From NCBI GenBank assembly GCA_045430305.1, contig JAILXW010000004.1:62001-126000 (forward strand): 64,000 nt of DNA, read 5' to 3'. Numbering within the stretch: position 1 is the stretch's first letter; each line of letters starts with the position of its first letter. The notes beneath the pieces were generated by a model. The model saw only the letters and a list, made by a program, of their open reading frames with translations. It did no database searches and had not been told where the DNA came from. A program made the position numbers and the translations under genes. Below, piece after piece: positions 24,982-33,460 of the stretch. The DNA is from Agarilytica sp045430305 (lineage in GTDB: Bacteria > Pseudomonadota > Gammaproteobacteria > Pseudomonadales > Cellvibrionaceae).

Positions 24982-26013
24982 TTAACGACCATTACGCCTA
25001 AACCAATTCACCGGTCTGGCGCTTTTGTCCACTTGCTCCACAACATCTAACACCAATGCGAACAAAGCCATACGCACCAACACCCCATTATCTGCCTGAC
25101 GAAAGATAGCCAAGTTAGGGTTTTGATTAAGATCACTATCCAACTCATTCGCATCAGAACGAGAATCTCGTGGCAGCGGATGCATGATCACGGTGTTAGG
25201 CTCACAGAACTTGGTGTAGATCGCTTGGTTGAGACGGAAACGTCCACGATACACATCCGCTTCTTCCTTTGAGTCAAAACGCTCTTCTTGAATACGCGTG
25301 GAGTACACAATATCCACATGGCTAATACTATTTTCGAGGTCACTGGAAATTTCGACTGTATGCCCTGATTTCCGCAATGGCTCTACATACTCTTCAGGCA
25401 TCGCCAATTCTTCTGGCGAGACCAATACCACGTGCATTTTGTCGAATAGGCTAAGCAAACGTATCAAGGAATGCACTGTTCGGCCGTATTTTAAATCGCC
25501 TATCATGGCAATACGCAAACCGTCTAAGGGACGCCCTTTGTCTTTCACTTCTTTTTGAATGGTGTAAAGGTCTAGTAACGCTTGGCTGGGGTGCTCATTG
25601 GAGCCATCACCGCCATTTATTACCGGTACACGACTGGCCTCAGAAAATTCAGATACCGAACCCGATTGCGGGTGGCGCATGCAAATAACATCGCTATAGC
25701 CAGAAAGCACGCGAGCAGTATCATAGAGAGACTCCCCTTTGGCGATAGCCGAGCTTTTAAAGCCCGTCGTTTCACGCACTTCACCACCAAGCAAATTAAA
25801 CGCAGAACCAAAACTCACACGCGTGCGAGTAGAAGGCTCAAAAAACATGTTGCCCAAAATCGCGCCTTCCAGCACTCGAGTGACCTTTTCTCGATAGGCA
25901 TACGGGGCCATGGTGTCGGCAACGGCAAAAATCCGTTCAATGTCGGAACGTTCAAACTGATCGACGGAAAGGATGTGTGCGCCTGCAAAATTCACCTGGG
26001 GCTCCTGATTCAT
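24982..26013 (-). CDS. pyrB: Aspartate carbamoyltransferase catalytic subunit
   Basis: PyrB condenses carbamoyl phosphate with aspartate in pyrimidine synthesis. The 343 residues include the carbamoyl-phosphate loop FEPSTRTRVSFGSAF (about 58-72), RHPQSGS, NGGDGSNEHPSQALLDLYT (around 133-151), MIGDLKYGRTVHSL and the C-terminal HPLPR loop. It is longer than the E. coli chain (about 310), with extra residues at the C-terminus and in the aspartate domain (ERFDSKEEADVYRGRFRLN). No pyrI is adjacent, so it may work without a regulatory subunit or with a pyrC-like partner elsewhere. Confidence 0.96.
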   Translation of the reverse strand: MNQEPQVNFAGAHILSVDQFERSDIERIFAVADTMAPYAYREKVTRVLEGAILGNMFFEPSTRTRVSFGSAFNLLGGEVRETTGFKSSAIAKGESLYDTARVLSGYSDVICMRHPQSGSVSEFSEASRVPVINGGDGSNEHPSQALLDLYTIQKEVKDKGRPLDGLRIAMIGDLKYGRTVHSLIRLLSLFDKMHVVLVSPEELAMPEEYVEPLRKSGHTVEISSDLENSISHVDIVYSTRIQEERFDSKEEADVYRGRFRLNQAIYTKFCEPNTVIMHPLPRDSRSDANELDSDLNQNPNLAIFRQADNGVLVRMALFALVLDVVEQVDKSARPVNWFRRNGR

Positions 26014-26113
26014 TCTATTAATATGATGACGATTGTGTAGTCAGCTATGAAATTCACTCAGACTGAACACCTTCAAGCCATAACCGTGGCGCATTTTAAG
26101 CGCGCTTTACTCT

Positions 26114-27571
26114 TTAAACCACCAAATGCTGATATTTGGCAAAATGCTCGTCTGCATAGGTCTCTAGCTTATCGAGCAACTCGATCTTTGCTGCGTCCCC
26201 TACCAAGTCGTGCTTTAAGCTCATAATACCTTGCTTTAACTCTGCGTAGCTAAGTATACGCTCGTCGCCATAAGCCAACCTATTAGCGACAAACTCCTGC
26301 CACTCACGCATATGCCCTTCTTCCAGCACCGCTGGATAGTTGCGGGCGAGATAGCGCGGCAACATTTGGTTGAGACGCTCATCTTCAAAAACAAAATTTC
26401 GACTCAGTAATTGCGATTCCGACAATTGATGAATGTCTTGCATTAAACCTTTATCACGGCCACCAATAAAACCGTCGTACAACTGCATTTCTGGGTCACT
26501 GGCACCATCAAATTCATCTAACTGATACATCTCAACCAGCGTATTCCCAAGCGAAAAGTTAGGCCCGGTATTCATTTGACGAATAATCTGCCAGTGCGCT
26601 TCATACTGGGCTTTATCAATCCCTAAACGCTTAGCAACCGGGTCTTGCAACAATTTTACCGTGGCGAGAATTGGGCACTTATTCAGGTGAATAAGTTTTA
26701 CTGGCAGGCGCTCGACACCTTCGGGTAGCTCATCTTGCTTCACAAAAACACGTTCGCGAATATCTTCTGCCGTCATGTCGGCCATAGGGCTTGGATCAAC
26801 AGAAAGGTCATACGCAATAACTGCATTTTTATTTTTCGGGTGCATCGCCAAAGGTACGATGATGGAAGTACAGCCTCGCGCCGCAGAGAACATTGAGGAA
26901 ACATGCAAAAGGGGCTTGCAGTTTTGAATGTCGATCATGCTTGCCAATAGTTTTTTGTCGCGATTTTTGAAAACAAAATCGTATAAGTCTGGCTTTCGCG
27001 TTTTAACGAGCTTCGCCATTGCGATGGTAGCTTCCACATCGGAATAGGCATCGTGCGCACTCGCGTGAGAAACCCCGTTGGCAACAGTAAGGTTTTCTAG
27101 TTTAAAGCTCACCACATCATCGACGATTGGCCATTCAATGCCTTCTGGGCGCAAGGCATACACTAAGCGCATCATGTCAATAATGTCCCAGCGTGAATTG
27201 CCATTCTGCCACTCGCGTGCGTAGGGCTCGTAAAAGTTTCGATAAAGCGTATAACGCGTAACCTCATCATCAAAGCGCAAAGTGTTGTAACCCACTGAGC
27301 AGGTATTGGCACATGACAATTCACGATGAATCTTTTCTATAAAGTCTTTTTCGAGCAACCCTTTCGCTTTTGCCTCTTGCGGCAAAATACCCGTCACCAA
27401 GCACGCCTCGGGGTGCGGCCAGATATCTTCTGGGGGCTGGCAGTATATGACCAGAGGGTCATCGATGATATTGAGATCCATATCCGTTCGCACGCCTGCG
27501 AACTGGCTCGCACGATCCACCGCTGGCGTCGCCCCCCAGGTTTCGTAGTCGTGCCAATAGAAGCTTTGCAT
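26114..27571 (-). CDS. sbcB: Exodeoxyribonuclease I
   Basis: Exonuclease I digests single-stranded DNA 3' to 5' and acts in mismatch repair and recombination. With the ATG at 27571 (GAGG ribosome binding site 7 bases upstream) the product has 485 residues, close to E. coli ExoI (about 475). The DEDDh exonuclease motifs are visible: FYWHDYETWG at the N-terminus (DxE), VGYNTLRFDDEVTRYTLYRNF in the middle, and ASAHDAYSDVEATIAMAKL (HxxxxxD) near 185-200. The C-terminal SH3-like and helical domains follow. A longer open frame to 27817 would run into the divergent carbonic anhydrase gene and is rejected. Confidence 0.95.
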   Translation of the reverse strand: MQSFYWHDYETWGATPAVDRASQFAGVRTDMDLNIIDDPLVIYCQPPEDIWPHPEACLVTGILPQEAKAKGLLEKDFIEKIHRELSCANTCSVGYNTLRFDDEVTRYTLYRNFYEPYAREWQNGNSRWDIIDMMRLVYALRPEGIEWPIVDDVVSFKLENLTVANGVSHASAHDAYSDVEATIAMAKLVKTRKPDLYDFVFKNRDKKLLASMIDIQNCKPLLHVSSMFSAARGCTSIIVPLAMHPKNKNAVIAYDLSVDPSPMADMTAEDIRERVFVKQDELPEGVERLPVKLIHLNKCPILATVKLLQDPVAKRLGIDKAQYEAHWQIIRQMNTGPNFSLGNTLVEMYQLDEFDGASDPEMQLYDGFIGGRDKGLMQDIHQLSESQLLSRNFVFEDERLNQMLPRYLARNYPAVLEEGHMREWQEFVANRLAYGDERILSYAELKQGIMSLKHDLVGDAAKIELLDKLETYADEHFAKYQHLVV

Positions 27572-27613
27572 ACTTCGCCTCAAGAGTTTGATTTTGACTG
27601 CAAGTGTGAGTTT

Positions 27614-27647
27614 TTGACTATCTGTATCGCGTGAGTATACTCGCGAT
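27614..27647 (+). promoter_or_regulatory. Sigma70 promoter of the carbonic anhydrase with overlapping palindrome
   Basis: TTGACT (27614-27619) and TATACT (27636-27641) with a 16-base spacer form a near-consensus promoter, about 30 bases before the carbonic anhydrase start. The palindrome GAGTATACTC (27633-27642) covers the -10 box, and the symmetry extends as ATCGCG/GCGAT with a one-base bulge. A protein bound there would block the polymerase. The divergent sbcB start is about 60 bases to the left. Confidence 0.6.
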
Positions 27648-27668
27648 AGTTTTAGTAAGGGGGAACGA

Positions 27669-28316
27669 ATGAACAAACTAACTGACTTGTTTGAAAACAA
27701 CGCCAAATGGGCAGAAAAGATTAAAAAAGAAGATCCAGATTTCTTCACCAACTTGAGCAAACAACAATCGCCCGAATACCTTTGGATAGGATGTGCCGAT
27801 AGCCGCGTACCCGCCAACCAGATCGTCGGTATGCTACCAGGCGAAGTATTTGTTCATCGCAACATTGCCAATTGCGTGGTACATACTGACCTGAACTGCC
27901 TTTCGGTCATTCATTTTGCAATCGCAGTACTCAAAGTAAAACACGTCATCGTTTGCGGGCATTACGGCTGTGGGGGTGTACAAGCAGCCCTAGGTGGGAC
28001 CCAATACGGTGTCGTTGACCACTGGATTCGCAACATCCGCGATGTCTATAACAAGCATCGCGAGGAAATCGACCAGATCAACGACGAAAGCGGGAAGGTC
28101 CGCCGCCTGTGTGAACTCAATGTCATTGAACAGGTCGCCAATGTGTCGCACTTACCTTCGGTGCAAAACGCCTGGCTAGAAGGCCAAGAACTCAGTGTTC
28201 ACGGCTTGATCTACGATATTAGCGATGGCCTTTTAAACAGCTTGACCGGCCCAGTTAGCACCATCGATCAGGTTTCCGAACCTTATCGACTTTCAGGTGA
28301 AGTATTTCAGGGCTAA
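27669..28316 (+). CDS. can: Beta-class carbonic anhydrase
   Basis: This 215-residue zinc enzyme interconverts CO2 and bicarbonate, supplying bicarbonate for carboxylations such as pyrimidine and fatty acid synthesis. Zinc ligands are C42, H98 and C101, with the catalytic D44-R46 pair in CADSRVPANQIVG. Other hallmarks are HRNIAN and CGHYGCGGVQAAL. Length and C-terminus (YDISDGLL) match the E. coli Can type. It has a strong ribosome binding site (AAGGGGG) and promoter, and a long perfect hairpin right after the stop. Confidence 0.96.
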   Translation: MNKLTDLFENNAKWAEKIKKEDPDFFTNLSKQQSPEYLWIGCADSRVPANQIVGMLPGEVFVHRNIANCVVHTDLNCLSVIHFAIAVLKVKHVIVCGHYGCGGVQAALGGTQYGVVDHWIRNIRDVYNKHREEIDQINDESGKVRRLCELNVIEQVANVSHLPSVQNAWLEGQELSVHGLIYDISDGLLNSLTGPVSTIDQVSEPYRLSGEVFQG

Positions 28317-28320
28317 ACCT

Positions 28321-28361
28321 GAAACCGGCGATGCTCTATATATAAGAGCATCGCCGGTTTC
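28321..28361 (+). terminator. Long perfect hairpin after the carbonic anhydrase gene
   Basis: A 17-bp perfect stem (28321-28337 with 28345-28361) and a 7-base AT loop begin 4 bases after the stop codon. There is no immediate T run, but TTTTT follows about 9 bases later. It is probably a terminator; RNA-end protection is an alternative. Confidence 0.65.
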
Positions 28362-28517
28362 ATGCGACCATTTTTCCTCAAATCACTGGCATTTCCTTAC
28401 ACTAGCACCGATACTAAAAGTCAGCTTCTTTGCTTGGCTGGTGCTCATCGCAGAACCCTAGGCAAAACAACTCGCGCAGTTGCGCTTTCGTACAAATTTT
28501 ACAGTGGATAAGCGTTC

Positions 28518-29630
28518 ATGGTTCGTTGGTATCTGGAAGGTTTCTTTCAAAACGATAACAACAAGTCGCAGCAACCCGTGCAGGAATTCCCTTTCGTCAT
28601 CGGCAGGGAAGACGGCCTACCCTGCTCTATTAGTGCGCCTTCCGTATCTCGCAAACATGCCAAGATAGAAATGCGCGGCGACACCCTTTGGCTCGAAGAC
28701 CTAGGCAGCCGAAATGGCACTTTCGTTAATCGGGCTCAGATTCAGGATGCGACCGAAGTCTTTCACGGCGACGTACTGCATGTCGGCACCGTTGAATTAC
28801 GCCTAATTGATGCCCAGCACGCCAAGACGGCCGGGGCAGATGACGATGGCGGTGATGAAACCAAGTTCATTTCTACCACCAGCTTAAGCGAAAAGTTTCC
28901 TTCTGGCGTTCGCGAACTAGAACAACTCATCGCCCTGCAACAAGTGGCTATGGTATTTCAACCCATTATTCTCGCTGATGGCAAAACAGTATGCGGCTAC
29001 GAGCTACTTGGCCGTGGTGATAGCCCTGACCTACCCGTGAGCCCACTCGAGCTGTTTCGAATAGCAGAGAGCTTTGATTTAGAGGTTTCGCTATCTGACA
29101 TGATGCGCAACAAGGGCGTAGAAGTGGCTGCCTCGCACAATTTGAAAGGTGACATATTAGTAAACACCCACCCTTCAGAGTTAAAAGACCCCAGCAAATT
29201 GATGGACAGCCTCACCCAATTACGAAAACGTCACCCCAATATTCCGCTCACCTTAGAAATTCACGAACAATCAGTCGTGGGTAATAGCGAATTACTTTGT
29301 GCGGTAAAAGCACAACTCGACAAACTGAATATGAAACTCGCTTTCGATGACTTTGGCGTAGGACAATCACGCTTAATGGAAATGGTGCAAGCAAAACCCA
29401 ACCTAATAAAATACGACCGGGTACTCATCGACAAACTTGATACCGGCGATGAATCTCGCATCAGCCTTTTACGCCACTTAAAAGAAATGGCCAGTGAGCT
29501 AAACATCGAAACCTTAGCTGAAGGGGTTGAAACGGAAGGGGAATACCGCATTTGCGACACAATGGGCTTTGGGTATTATCAAGGCTTTTATTTCGCAAAA
29601 CCTCAGCCAGCTAAAAACTTTTCAAGCTAG
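28518..29630 (+). CDS. FHA-EAL protein: phosphothreonine-binding cyclic-di-GMP phosphodiesterase
   Basis: This 370-residue protein joins two signalling domains. The FHA domain covers about 22-95, with FVIGRED, PSVSRKHAKIE and DLGSRNGTFVN giving the GR, SxxH and NG signatures. A linker with Gly/Asp runs to about 125. The EAL domain covers about 130-365: the signature reads YELLGRG (ELL for EAL), LEIHEQS replaces the usual LEITE, FDDFGVGQS keeps the DDFG metal pair, and IKYDRVLID and LAEGVETEGE follow. Metal-binding and catalytic glutamates look retained, so activity is possible, perhaps reduced. A Hanks-type kinase gene follows at 29820, so its phosphorylated form or targets may dock on the FHA domain. 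Confidence 0.92.
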   Translation: MVRWYLEGFFQNDNNKSQQPVQEFPFVIGREDGLPCSISAPSVSRKHAKIEMRGDTLWLEDLGSRNGTFVNRAQIQDATEVFHGDVLHVGTVELRLIDAQHAKTAGADDDGGDETKFISTTSLSEKFPSGVRELEQLIALQQVAMVFQPIILADGKTVCGYELLGRGDSPDLPVSPLELFRIAESFDLEVSLSDMMRNKGVEVAASHNLKGDILVNTHPSELKDPSKLMDSLTQLRKRHPNIPLTLEIHEQSVVGNSELLCAVKAQLDKLNMKLAFDDFGVGQSRLMEMVQAKPNLIKYDRVLIDKLDTGDESRISLLRHLKEMASELNIETLAEGVETEGEYRICDTMGFGYYQGFYFAKPQPAKNFSS

Positions 29631-29819
29631 CCCTTGCTCAGCTAAAAACATTGCTAACCTAACAAGAAAACAAGACAAGGCAAATCAGAGCAACGTACTA
29701 GCGCAGGAAACCCGTAGTTAGAATAATACGGAAGCCGTTGCCAAGGCCATGTTTAACGCCGTATTAGTGATCACACCAGTTTTTTGCAGCGGCAAATCTA
29801 TTTTTGGGAAAACACCGTT

Positions 29820-31562
29820 GTGCCTTCAATTATTGACTTAGATATTCCAGGCTACGATATTCTCGAAGCCATTGGCCGCGGCGGCATGGCCTCAGTATAC
29901 CGTGCCCGCCAACATACCTTTGACCGCAATGTGGCCGTCAAAATCCTAAAACCAGACCTCAGTGAAGACGATGCGTTTTGTCAACGCTTTGTGATGGAAT
30001 CACATATCGTAGCCAAATTAAATCACAGCAACATTGTACAGGTGTATGACGTAGGTGAAGTAAGCAACCACTACTACCTAGCAATGGAGTTTCTCTCTGG
30101 CGGTGACTTACACAAACGCTTAAAAAAAGGCTTAAGCGTAGAAGAAGCGGTCAGCATTATTCGTCAAATGGCTTCGGCTTTAGATTTTGCACACAAAAAA
30201 AATATTATTCACCGTGATTTAAAACCCGACAACGTCATGTTCCGCGAAGACGGTGCCGCAGTACTTACCGACTTTGGCATCGCCAAAGAAACCAACGCCG
30301 ACATTCACCTAACTCAAACAGGGCTCATCGTTGGCACACCAAAATATATGGCACCAGAACAAATTCGTGGTGCAGACCCCTCCCCACAAGGCGATATATA
30401 CAGCCTGGGCATTATGTTTTACCAACTGTTATGCAACCGCGTACCATTTCAAGGTGGGGACTTAGTCCAAACGGCTTACCAACATTTCAATGACCCTGTT
30501 CCTCAGTTACCCCCGCACCTGCAACAATATCAATCGCTCATTGAACACATGATGGCTAAAACCATTGAAGAGCGTATGCCATGCGGAAAAGACGTTGTAA
30601 AAGCACTTGACGACATCGTAAAGCAACACCCTTTTTCAGAAAAAAATGATGAGACCGTTTTATTAAAACGTGAAATACAGGGGAGCGAAGATGACGAAAC
30701 AGTTGTTAGTCAATCTAATGTAGAAACTGAACTTTTTAATAAAAGTGACAAAACCACGGTACGAGCAAAATCAGAAAGCGCAGCAAACACTGCAGCCCCA
30801 ACACAAGCCAAATCATTACCTAATACTGCTACAGTCGCCTCAGCCAAGCTCGAAGCCTCCGCAACGTCAGAACCGAGAGCAAGCACTTCTAGTTCAAGCC
30901 ATGAAAGCAGTAAACAAACCCAACAAAACACTGTTATAAAGTACGGCTCTATCGCAGCTGCGGCACTCACCGTTATCGTTGTCGGCTTTGCCCTCACAGA
31001 TAGCACCCCAGAACCCAACACGACAACAATAAAAGCGCCTGTAAAAGCCCTTGTAAGCACTGCCGATTCCGAAGACATAAAACAACTTTTGCTGGGCGCA
31101 ATAACAGACATCGAAAACGATCGCCTTAGCACAGGCACGAGTAACGCACTAAGTAAATACGAACAGGTACTCATTCTAGCACCCGGTCACCCACAAGCCG
31201 TTGCCGGTAAAGAAAAAATTGCCAAACGTTATTTGACCTTGGCACGACGCGCCATTGAACGAAAAAACTTTAAGACAGCACAAAACCAAATTAACAGTGC
31301 AATCGATATAAATGAAACCCTAGATATTAGCGCAATACAACTCACGCTAGACGCTGCAAAGCGCGATCAGAGCAGCCCCATTTCAACACTGAAACGCGTG
31401 CAAATTTCTGGCTTACTAGAAAACGCAAAACTATTTGAGAAAGAAGGCAAACTAAATTCGCCAGCAGGTGAAAATGCGGTCGAAAACTATCGTAAAATAT
31501 TAGGCATTGACCCCTACCACGCAGAAGCCAAACAACGCCTAGCGGAAATTACTAGCAAATAA
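29820..31562 (+). CDS. Membrane-anchored Ser/Thr protein kinase (Hanks type) with periplasmic TPR-like tail
   Basis: With a GTG start at 29820 the product is 580 residues; a TTG at 29784 in frame adds 12 residues but has weaker support. The kinase domain covers about 10-270: glycine loop AIGRGGMASVY (17-27), VAVK lysine (K41), IIHRDLKPDNV (near 136-146), LTDFGIAKE (DFG) and YMAPEQIRG (APE). An Ala/Ser/Thr-rich, probably disordered linker with many threonines covers about 280-385. One membrane segment, IAAAALTVIVVGFAL, is near 390. The periplasmic tail (about 415-580) is helical, TPR-like. It lies 190 bases after the FHA-EAL gene. Confidence 0.93.
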   Translation: MPSIIDLDIPGYDILEAIGRGGMASVYRARQHTFDRNVAVKILKPDLSEDDAFCQRFVMESHIVAKLNHSNIVQVYDVGEVSNHYYLAMEFLSGGDLHKRLKKGLSVEEAVSIIRQMASALDFAHKKNIIHRDLKPDNVMFREDGAAVLTDFGIAKETNADIHLTQTGLIVGTPKYMAPEQIRGADPSPQGDIYSLGIMFYQLLCNRVPFQGGDLVQTAYQHFNDPVPQLPPHLQQYQSLIEHMMAKTIEERMPCGKDVVKALDDIVKQHPFSEKNDETVLLKREIQGSEDDETVVSQSNVETELFNKSDKTTVRAKSESAANTAAPTQAKSLPNTATVASAKLEASATSEPRASTSSSSHESSKQTQQNTVIKYGSIAAAALTVIVVGFALTDSTPEPNTTTIKAPVKALVSTADSEDIKQLLLGAITDIENDRLSTGTSNALSKYEQVLILAPGHPQAVAGKEKIAKRYLTLARRAIERKNFKTAQNQINSAIDINETLDISAIQLTLDAAKRDQSSPISTLKRVQISGLLENAKLFEKEGKLNSPAGENAVENYRKILGIDPYHAEAKQRLAEITSK

Positions 31563-31649
31563 ATCCTTACAGTTAAAGTTCACATTCAATGAACGCCCAA
31601 CTTTTCTTGAAAGACAAACGGCCCCAAACAAACATCAACGGAAATAAAC

Positions 31650-31967
31650 ATGAATCAATATGTCATCGTATACCTAGGCGGTAACCCGCCCAAGACTCCG
31701 GAAGAAGGCCAACAACACTTTGCCAAATATAAAGCGTGGCTGGGGTCACTCGGTGATACCGTTGTAAGCCCTGCCAATCCACTTAAGCACACGCACACCC
31801 TTGAGCCAGGCGGAATCGTAAAAGAAGGTGGCCAAACCACAATGTCTGGTTACACCATTATTCAAGCCGAAAACATTGAAGCTGCGCTAGATATCGCCAA
31901 AGCATGCCCATTTATGGATATAGGCGGCACACTCGAAGTCTCTGAATTAATGAAAATGAACATGTAA
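31650..31967 (+). CDS. YCII-related small protein
   Basis: This 105-residue protein matches the YCII (ferredoxin-like) family: QYVIVYLGGNPPKTPEEGQQHFAKYKAWLGSLGDTV, then MSGYTIIQAENIEAALDIAKACPF and GGTLEVSELMKM. The family's common fold is a dimeric barrel with a possible active-site His/Asp pair; the function is mostly unknown. Its place directly after the kinase (87-base gap) suggests one transcript. Confidence 0.85.
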   Translation: MNQYVIVYLGGNPPKTPEEGQQHFAKYKAWLGSLGDTVVSPANPLKHTHTLEPGGIVKEGGQTTMSGYTIIQAENIEAALDIAKACPFMDIGGTLEVSELMKMNM

Positions 31968-32032
31968 TTACCCCTTCCACAACGGCACCACCTCGAAAAC
32001 CGGAAATTGAATAGAGCGATATAAAACGAGAT

Positions 32033-32075
32033 AAAAAAAAAGGGGGGGGGAGCGAAGGAGAACAACGCCCCCTCG
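32033..32075 (-). terminator. Homopolymer-rich terminator (A9 G9 tract on plus)
   Basis: The plus strand has nine A (32033-32041) followed by nine G (32042-32050), then AGCGAAGGAG and CCCCCTCGCTC. On the minus strand a GAGCGAGGGGG arm can pair with CTTCGCTCCCC-type sequence and is followed by a C9 and a T9 run. This is a good Rho-independent terminator for the esterase gene at 32109-33110, in an unusually slippage-prone sequence. Confidence 0.6.
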
Positions 32076-32108
32076 CTCATTCGGTTGATATGTAGTTTTA
32101 TGTAACGG

Positions 32109-33110
32109 CTACCAACCTTGATGCTCTTCCAAGAGTTTACGCATTTTTTCCATGTGCTTTTTCATTTGATCTTCATATTTTGTAAACGGTTTTTGATAAC
32201 GGTAAAACGGATTAACATCGTCCATCAAGGTGCGCATACCATAGTAATAGCTAGGAATTACCACTGAGACATGTCCCTCGTTGTGATATACCTTTTGACT
32301 GATTTGTAACCCAGGGAAGTGACGCATTTTAAGCTTCCAATATATTTCCTTCATGTCTGCAACCATATCGATTACCCCTTCAGCCGTTGGATCCTCTGGG
32401 CGCTCATCACCACCAACCACCAAATGAACTCGCTTAACTAAATCATCATTTGCATCAATAAATGCTTCCACTGTTTGCACGATGGATTTGTCATTCCACC
32501 AAACAGATGGGCTACTAATGAGGTACTTATCAAAAGAATCTGTACTAGCGAACAATGCGTGCAACCCAAAAAGACCGCCTAATGAATGACCGTAGTAAAA
32601 CTCTTGCTCTTCATCAATACGAAAGGTTTCGTTTATAAATGGTTTTAATTCTGAGTTAATAAACTCAAGAAACGCGTCTGCACCCCCGCCCAAAGGAAAG
32701 GGCACACCCGGCAGCAACGCAGCATCCGCAGTTAAGTCAGAAAAACGCCATACTGCGTTTTCAAATGCACTGGCCGTATGAGGGTAATTAATACTCACGG
32801 TGTACATAGCGGGAATTTTTTGATCTACCTCTTGAAGCTGGTTTCCAATCGACATATGTGGAAACATCATTTCAGCATCATGCGTATAAACCACAGGAAA
32901 CGTTACTTCTGGGTCTGTAGTGCTGCTTGTTGCTGAGAGGGGTTGACCGATTTCTATAATAAAATCACGATTAAGCGTATTGGAGTGAAAGTCATAAGCA
33001 ATCACATTTTGGCGGGTATAATCTGTCAATGTAGCTTGCGCAATACTTTCTGCGACAAAACTAAATAGACATAAAAAGGCTAACACTGTCGTTCGAATAA
33101 TATGGTTCAT
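32109..33110 (-). CDS. Secreted alpha/beta-hydrolase, enterochelin-esterase-like
   Basis: This 333-residue exported protein starts with a signal peptide ending AESIAQA (about residues 1-25). The mature part is an alpha/beta-hydrolase of the IroE/Fes-like esterase group: FPVVYTHDAEMMFPHM near 72, FRIDEEQEFYYGHSLGGLFGLHALF with the GHSLGG nucleophile elbow at about 175-180, SPSVWW, and NEGHVSVVIPSY with the likely catalytic histidine near 280. The substrate is unknown; trilactone siderophore esters or other esters are possible. The C-terminal tail is Lys/Glu-rich. It is an isolated gene with a terminator 40 bases downstream. Confidence 0.85.
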   Translation of the reverse strand: MNHIIRTTVLAFLCLFSFVAESIAQATLTDYTRQNVIAYDFHSNTLNRDFIIEIGQPLSATSSTTDPEVTFPVVYTHDAEMMFPHMSIGNQLQEVDQKIPAMYTVSINYPHTASAFENAVWRFSDLTADAALLPGVPFPLGGGADAFLEFINSELKPFINETFRIDEEQEFYYGHSLGGLFGLHALFASTDSFDKYLISSPSVWWNDKSIVQTVEAFIDANDDLVKRVHLVVGGDERPEDPTAEGVIDMVADMKEIYWKLKMRHFPGLQISQKVYHNEGHVSVVIPSYYYGMRTLMDDVNPFYRYQKPFTKYEDQMKKHMEKMRKLLEEHQGW

Positions 33111-33460
33111 GCCTGATCCTTATCTGTTATGTCATTATTTTTATACGAAAAATGGCACACTCGCCTGTGTACCAATGTCTAAGACGTACGAAAGTAAAAC
33201 TTAGCCAACACAAAAACGTGAACTGCACGACAGTTTTCGATATTTGCATGCCAAATTTAAAAAAAGAAAAATATGAAGCTAGAAAAAAAGAAAGGTAGCC
33301 AATAAAAAATCGACATTACCGACACGCAACCTTCGATCACAAAACAGTCAAATAATCATCTACAACGATAATAAGCAAAAATAAGAATTCCGGTATTTGT
33401 TGAATTTTTTCCATAAAAAAAGGCGCTTTCGCGCCTTTTTCTCTTATTTAACACACTAGA
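33111..33460. other. Intergenic region upstream of the esterase
   Basis: About 350 AT-rich bases between the esterase start and the CsgG-like gene's stop. It holds the hairpin terminator at 33421-33436. I see no gene or RNA in the rest. Confidence 0.6.
33421..33436 (-). terminator. Bidirectional Rho-independent terminator
   Basis: AGGCGC-TTTC-GCGCCT with A runs on one side and TTTTT on the other. On the minus strand it ends the CsgG-like lipoprotein transcript 25 bases after its stop codon. Confidence 0.85.

Noticed and set aside
27572..27817. N-terminal extension of exonuclease I up to 27817
   Set aside because: It would overlap the divergent carbonic anhydrase gene and its promoter, and the ExoI family start MQSFYWHDYET with a good ribosome binding site is at 27571.
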